Shown here: positions 62,175-64,000 of the stretch, in pieces
Layout: each line of letters starts with the position of its first letter
Position numbering within the stretch: position 1 is the first letter of the stretch
Source: Acanthosepion lycidas
Taxonomy: Eukaryota > Mollusca > Cephalopoda > Sepiida > Sepiidae
Direction: 5' to 3'
Assembly: GCA_963932145.1 (NCBI GenBank)
Contig: OZ010599.1
Location: 44,748,344 to 44,812,343 of the forward strand
Length of the DNA stretch: 64,000 bases
Notes under the pieces: generated by a model
Seen by the model: the letters and a program-made list of their open reading frames with translations, nothing else
Databases searched by the model: none
What the model was told of the DNA's origin: nothing
Program-made: the position numbers and the translations under genes

Positions 62175-62600
62175 TCTTGTGTACTCTATTCCCATATGCC
62201 ATGTCCATTCATGACATAGGCGGTTATGACTCTCCACAACTTCCTTTCTTTTGTAGCCCTTTATAAGGTTTTTCTTTTTGCTATCTTTCTTAATCCTTGT
62301 TCTGCCAACCAATTACACAAGCTCAAGGTAGGTTATTCACTGCTTTCCTCTGTCTCTCTTGTCTTCATTATGTCTTGTGAGTGTCAAATTCTCTAAGTCC
62401 ACTTTCCTTATTATATGCCCTAGAAATTTCTATTGTCTTTTTCAGATTCTAAGTATAAGTGTCTTTTTTGTTTCCATTTTCCTTAAAACTTCTTCGTGAA
62501 CTCACATCTTCAGTTCATGGGATTCCCAATATCCTTCTGTAGAACCACGTTTCTCTTACCTAAAGACTCTTCTTCATCTGTGAGGAAATTGTTCAGACCT
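62175..62600 (-). pseudogene. LINE-R C-terminal fragment
   Basis: Minus strand: Trp-Phe-Tyr-Arg-Arg (complement of TTCTGTAGAACCACG), Glu-Glu-Val-Leu-Arg-Lys-Met equivalents, then Arg-Lys-Glu-Val-Val-Glu-Ser-His near 62240, aligned with the family's RKLWRA motif. Frameshifted throughout. Confidence 0.7.
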
Positions 62601-62604
62601 CTTG

Positions 62605-63280
62605 TATGATACTGTTGTTTAAAAACCTTATGTTGAAAAATATTAAGCTAATAAATGTTACTGTTAAATTATTATTTTGCATCTATATCTATTCAAAATA
62701 CTTAATCTCCTTTGTAACTTGAAGAAAAATAATCTATGCTTACAAACATGATATTTTCTTTACTTTTGTCTTTTTTTTTTAGCTCTAACTTAGGGTATCA
62801 TTCCTGCTGTAACTTTTTACTTAACACTCAGTATCTCTCACCATCTTTTGTTCTCTTGGCAGGAAGAAGCATACACATGGCTGTTAATTACCACAGATTT
62901 TTAGTTAATTAATAGTCATCAATTAAATGTAAGAATATAATTATCAATCATAAAACATATTACAATTTTTTTCTATTTTGTTTTTACATAAACAATATTG
63001 GTGTAAACTAATATTTCTACCTAGAATTTTCTTCATTTGGCTTTGCACCACACAAAGGTAAAGTTTAGCACATTAGGGTAACAAGTATAACTCAGCTATA
63101 ATAATTTTGTATCAGAATTCAAATGTAACTTCCTAGCACTTTGGCTTAGGGCTAAAGTGTATTATCTGTGCATGAGGGTGAAATGTAACACAAGGTCGAA
63201 TTTAACATGTGGATGTGTATGTGAGGATAGAAAAATTATCCAGTTCCTTTAGCTCTTCCTTTTGAGGCACCTCAAGCATC
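62605..63280. other. Unassigned AT-rich DNA
   Basis: May include the 3' untranslated part or LTR of the Ty3/Gypsy-like fragment that follows on the minus strand. No LTR boundary identified. Confidence 0.35.
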
Positions 63281-63287
63281 CCTTTTC

Positions 63288-64000
63288 CTATAAGCACAAA
63301 AGTCCTAGTCTGTGATGTAGTAGATCTATCTCAGTACCGAGTAATGACTGCCTTATTAGTAATCTCTTGACTAATGTAAAATAGGGCAAGTCGATTCTGC
63401 CTATGTGACTACACCTCCTGGGGAAAAGAAGAAGTTTTATACCCTTTGTTGATCTGTGACTTCTCTGAACAATAGTATGAGACCCCACTCTCTCTCTCTG
63501 TATATACATACCTGGCTCTTTTTATTGGGGATCTAGGTCTGGACTCATCTTCATTTTGATCTTCTAACTCCATGTCAGATTCATGCAAACTATCCATGAT
63601 AGTTTCTTTATTAGTATGTTTGCTTTCTCCATCAGAAGCACTCATGCTTTCCTCCTTTTCAGGTCCCTCCATCTCTTCCATCCCAACTTCTTCGTCATCA
63701 ATTCTATATTTGATTATAATAAGCCAATAAATTCTGTCCACTCGTTGCTACTATAGCTGTATTATGTCCCTTTTGTGCAATAAAGTTAGATTTTTCAGGA
63801 CTTGATGCTGTCTTTTTTGTCCCACATTTTTTCATTTATTGAATCAGACATTGTTATAGGTGATTTAATTTGTTTTCCCATCAATGCAGGGGGACTTTAC
63901 ATTCTACCAGCATGTGGAATAGTTCTATAACTCAGTAACAGTCTCGGTACATAACTATCTATGGTGTCTCTGGATGGAGAGTATGCCTTCAAACCCATTT
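63288..64000 (-). pseudogene. Ty3/Gypsy-like integrase C-terminus with acidic tail, truncated by window end
   Basis: Integrase inserts retrotransposon DNA into chromosomes; only its C-terminal part lies here. The minus strand from about 63945 reads Leu-Leu-Ser-Tyr-Arg-Thr-Ile-Pro-His-Ala, then a TAA stop, Ser-Pro-Pro-Ala-Leu-Met-Gly-Lys-Gln-Ile-Lys-Ser-Pro. This matches the LLxYRxTPHxxTxxSPAELLxGR signature of Ty3/Gypsy integrases. After a frameshift, Asn-Phe-Ile-Ala-Gln-Lys-Gly-His-Asn-Thr-Ala-Ile-Val follows. A second shift near 63707 leads to a 110-codon frame rich in Glu/Asp/Ser (63706-63515) ending Arg-Pro-Arg-Ser-Pro-Ile-Lys-Arg-Ala-Arg. Two frameshifts and one stop make it non-functional. 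Confidence 0.75.

Noticed and set aside
63512-63703. A host exon on the minus strand: 192 bp, open, with a consensus AG acceptor (63704-63705) and CAG/GTATGT donor.
   Set aside because: Sequence upstream on the same strand reads as Ty3/Gypsy integrase (LLSYRTIPHA, SPPALMG, FIAQKGHNTAIV), and the acidic segment continues it across a simple frameshift. The splice-like signals are probably chance.
1-64000. CRISPR array, bacterial operon, phage or ribosomal RNA operon.
   Set aside because: No regular spacer-repeat arrays, no Shine-Dalgarno-led gene runs and no rRNA sequence other than the 5S-like scrap. The content is eukaryotic repeats.

Overview
The window is eukaryotic, non-coding and packed with degraded mobile DNA. 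No host protein-coding gene could be supported. It is strongly AT-rich, with dozens of long (TA)n arrays, many tRNA-derived SINEs and abundant truncated LINE 3' ends. The layout, and LINE, SINE and Penelope-like families resembling those of octopus genomes, suggest a cephalopod (Octopus-like) intergenic or intronic region. That assignment is inference from repeat style, not a database match. Nearly all long open frames encode either (Tyr-Ile)n from TA arrays or disrupted transposon protein pieces.

Layout. 0-6 kb: a retroposon with a 13-bp target-site duplication, a long foldback between two (TA)n arrays that carries a small pogo-like element, and complex microsatellites. 6-9.4 kb: a LINE 3' end and unremarkable AT-rich DNA. 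9.4-20.7 kb: TA-associated inverted repeats, a mariner-type MITE, fragments of three LINE families, and SINEs. 21.5-23.4 kb: a LINE interrupted by a 1025-bp terminal-inverted-repeat element and by a second LINE end. 23.8-26.3 kb: a Tc1 fragment, a 5S-rRNA-like piece next to a tRNA-type SINE, and a tandem array of a tRNA-like unit split by another retroposon. 26.6-29.6 kb: a MITE, a Penelope-like GIY-YIG endonuclease fragment and a DD37E-type mariner transposase fragment. 30.9-32.2 kb, 41.9-42.2 kb and 54.6-55.0 kb: (TA)n-bounded elements with hammerhead-ribozyme-like cores. 33-41 kb: LINE and SINE pieces, one MITE, and a mariner-like remnant. 43 kb: a Tc1 remnant. 45.6-46.0 kb: a GC-rich U2-snRNA-like element. 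46.9-48.7 kb: hairpins around a TA array, a LINE and a SINE. 49.5-55.7 kb: retroposon copy 3, a LINE with an internal 125-bp tandem amplification, and an 80-bp MITE. 56-61 kb: the most repeat-poor stretch. 62-64 kb: a LINE fragment and a broken Ty3/Gypsy-like integrase end.

The most interesting theme is a set of hammerhead-like self-cleaving RNA motifs (three good, three weaker) within (TA)n-bounded elements. These share the window with a Penelope-like endonuclease fragment. Penelope-like elements are known to carry minimal type I hammerheads, so these are probably their LTR-like ends or small non-autonomous relatives (retrozymes).
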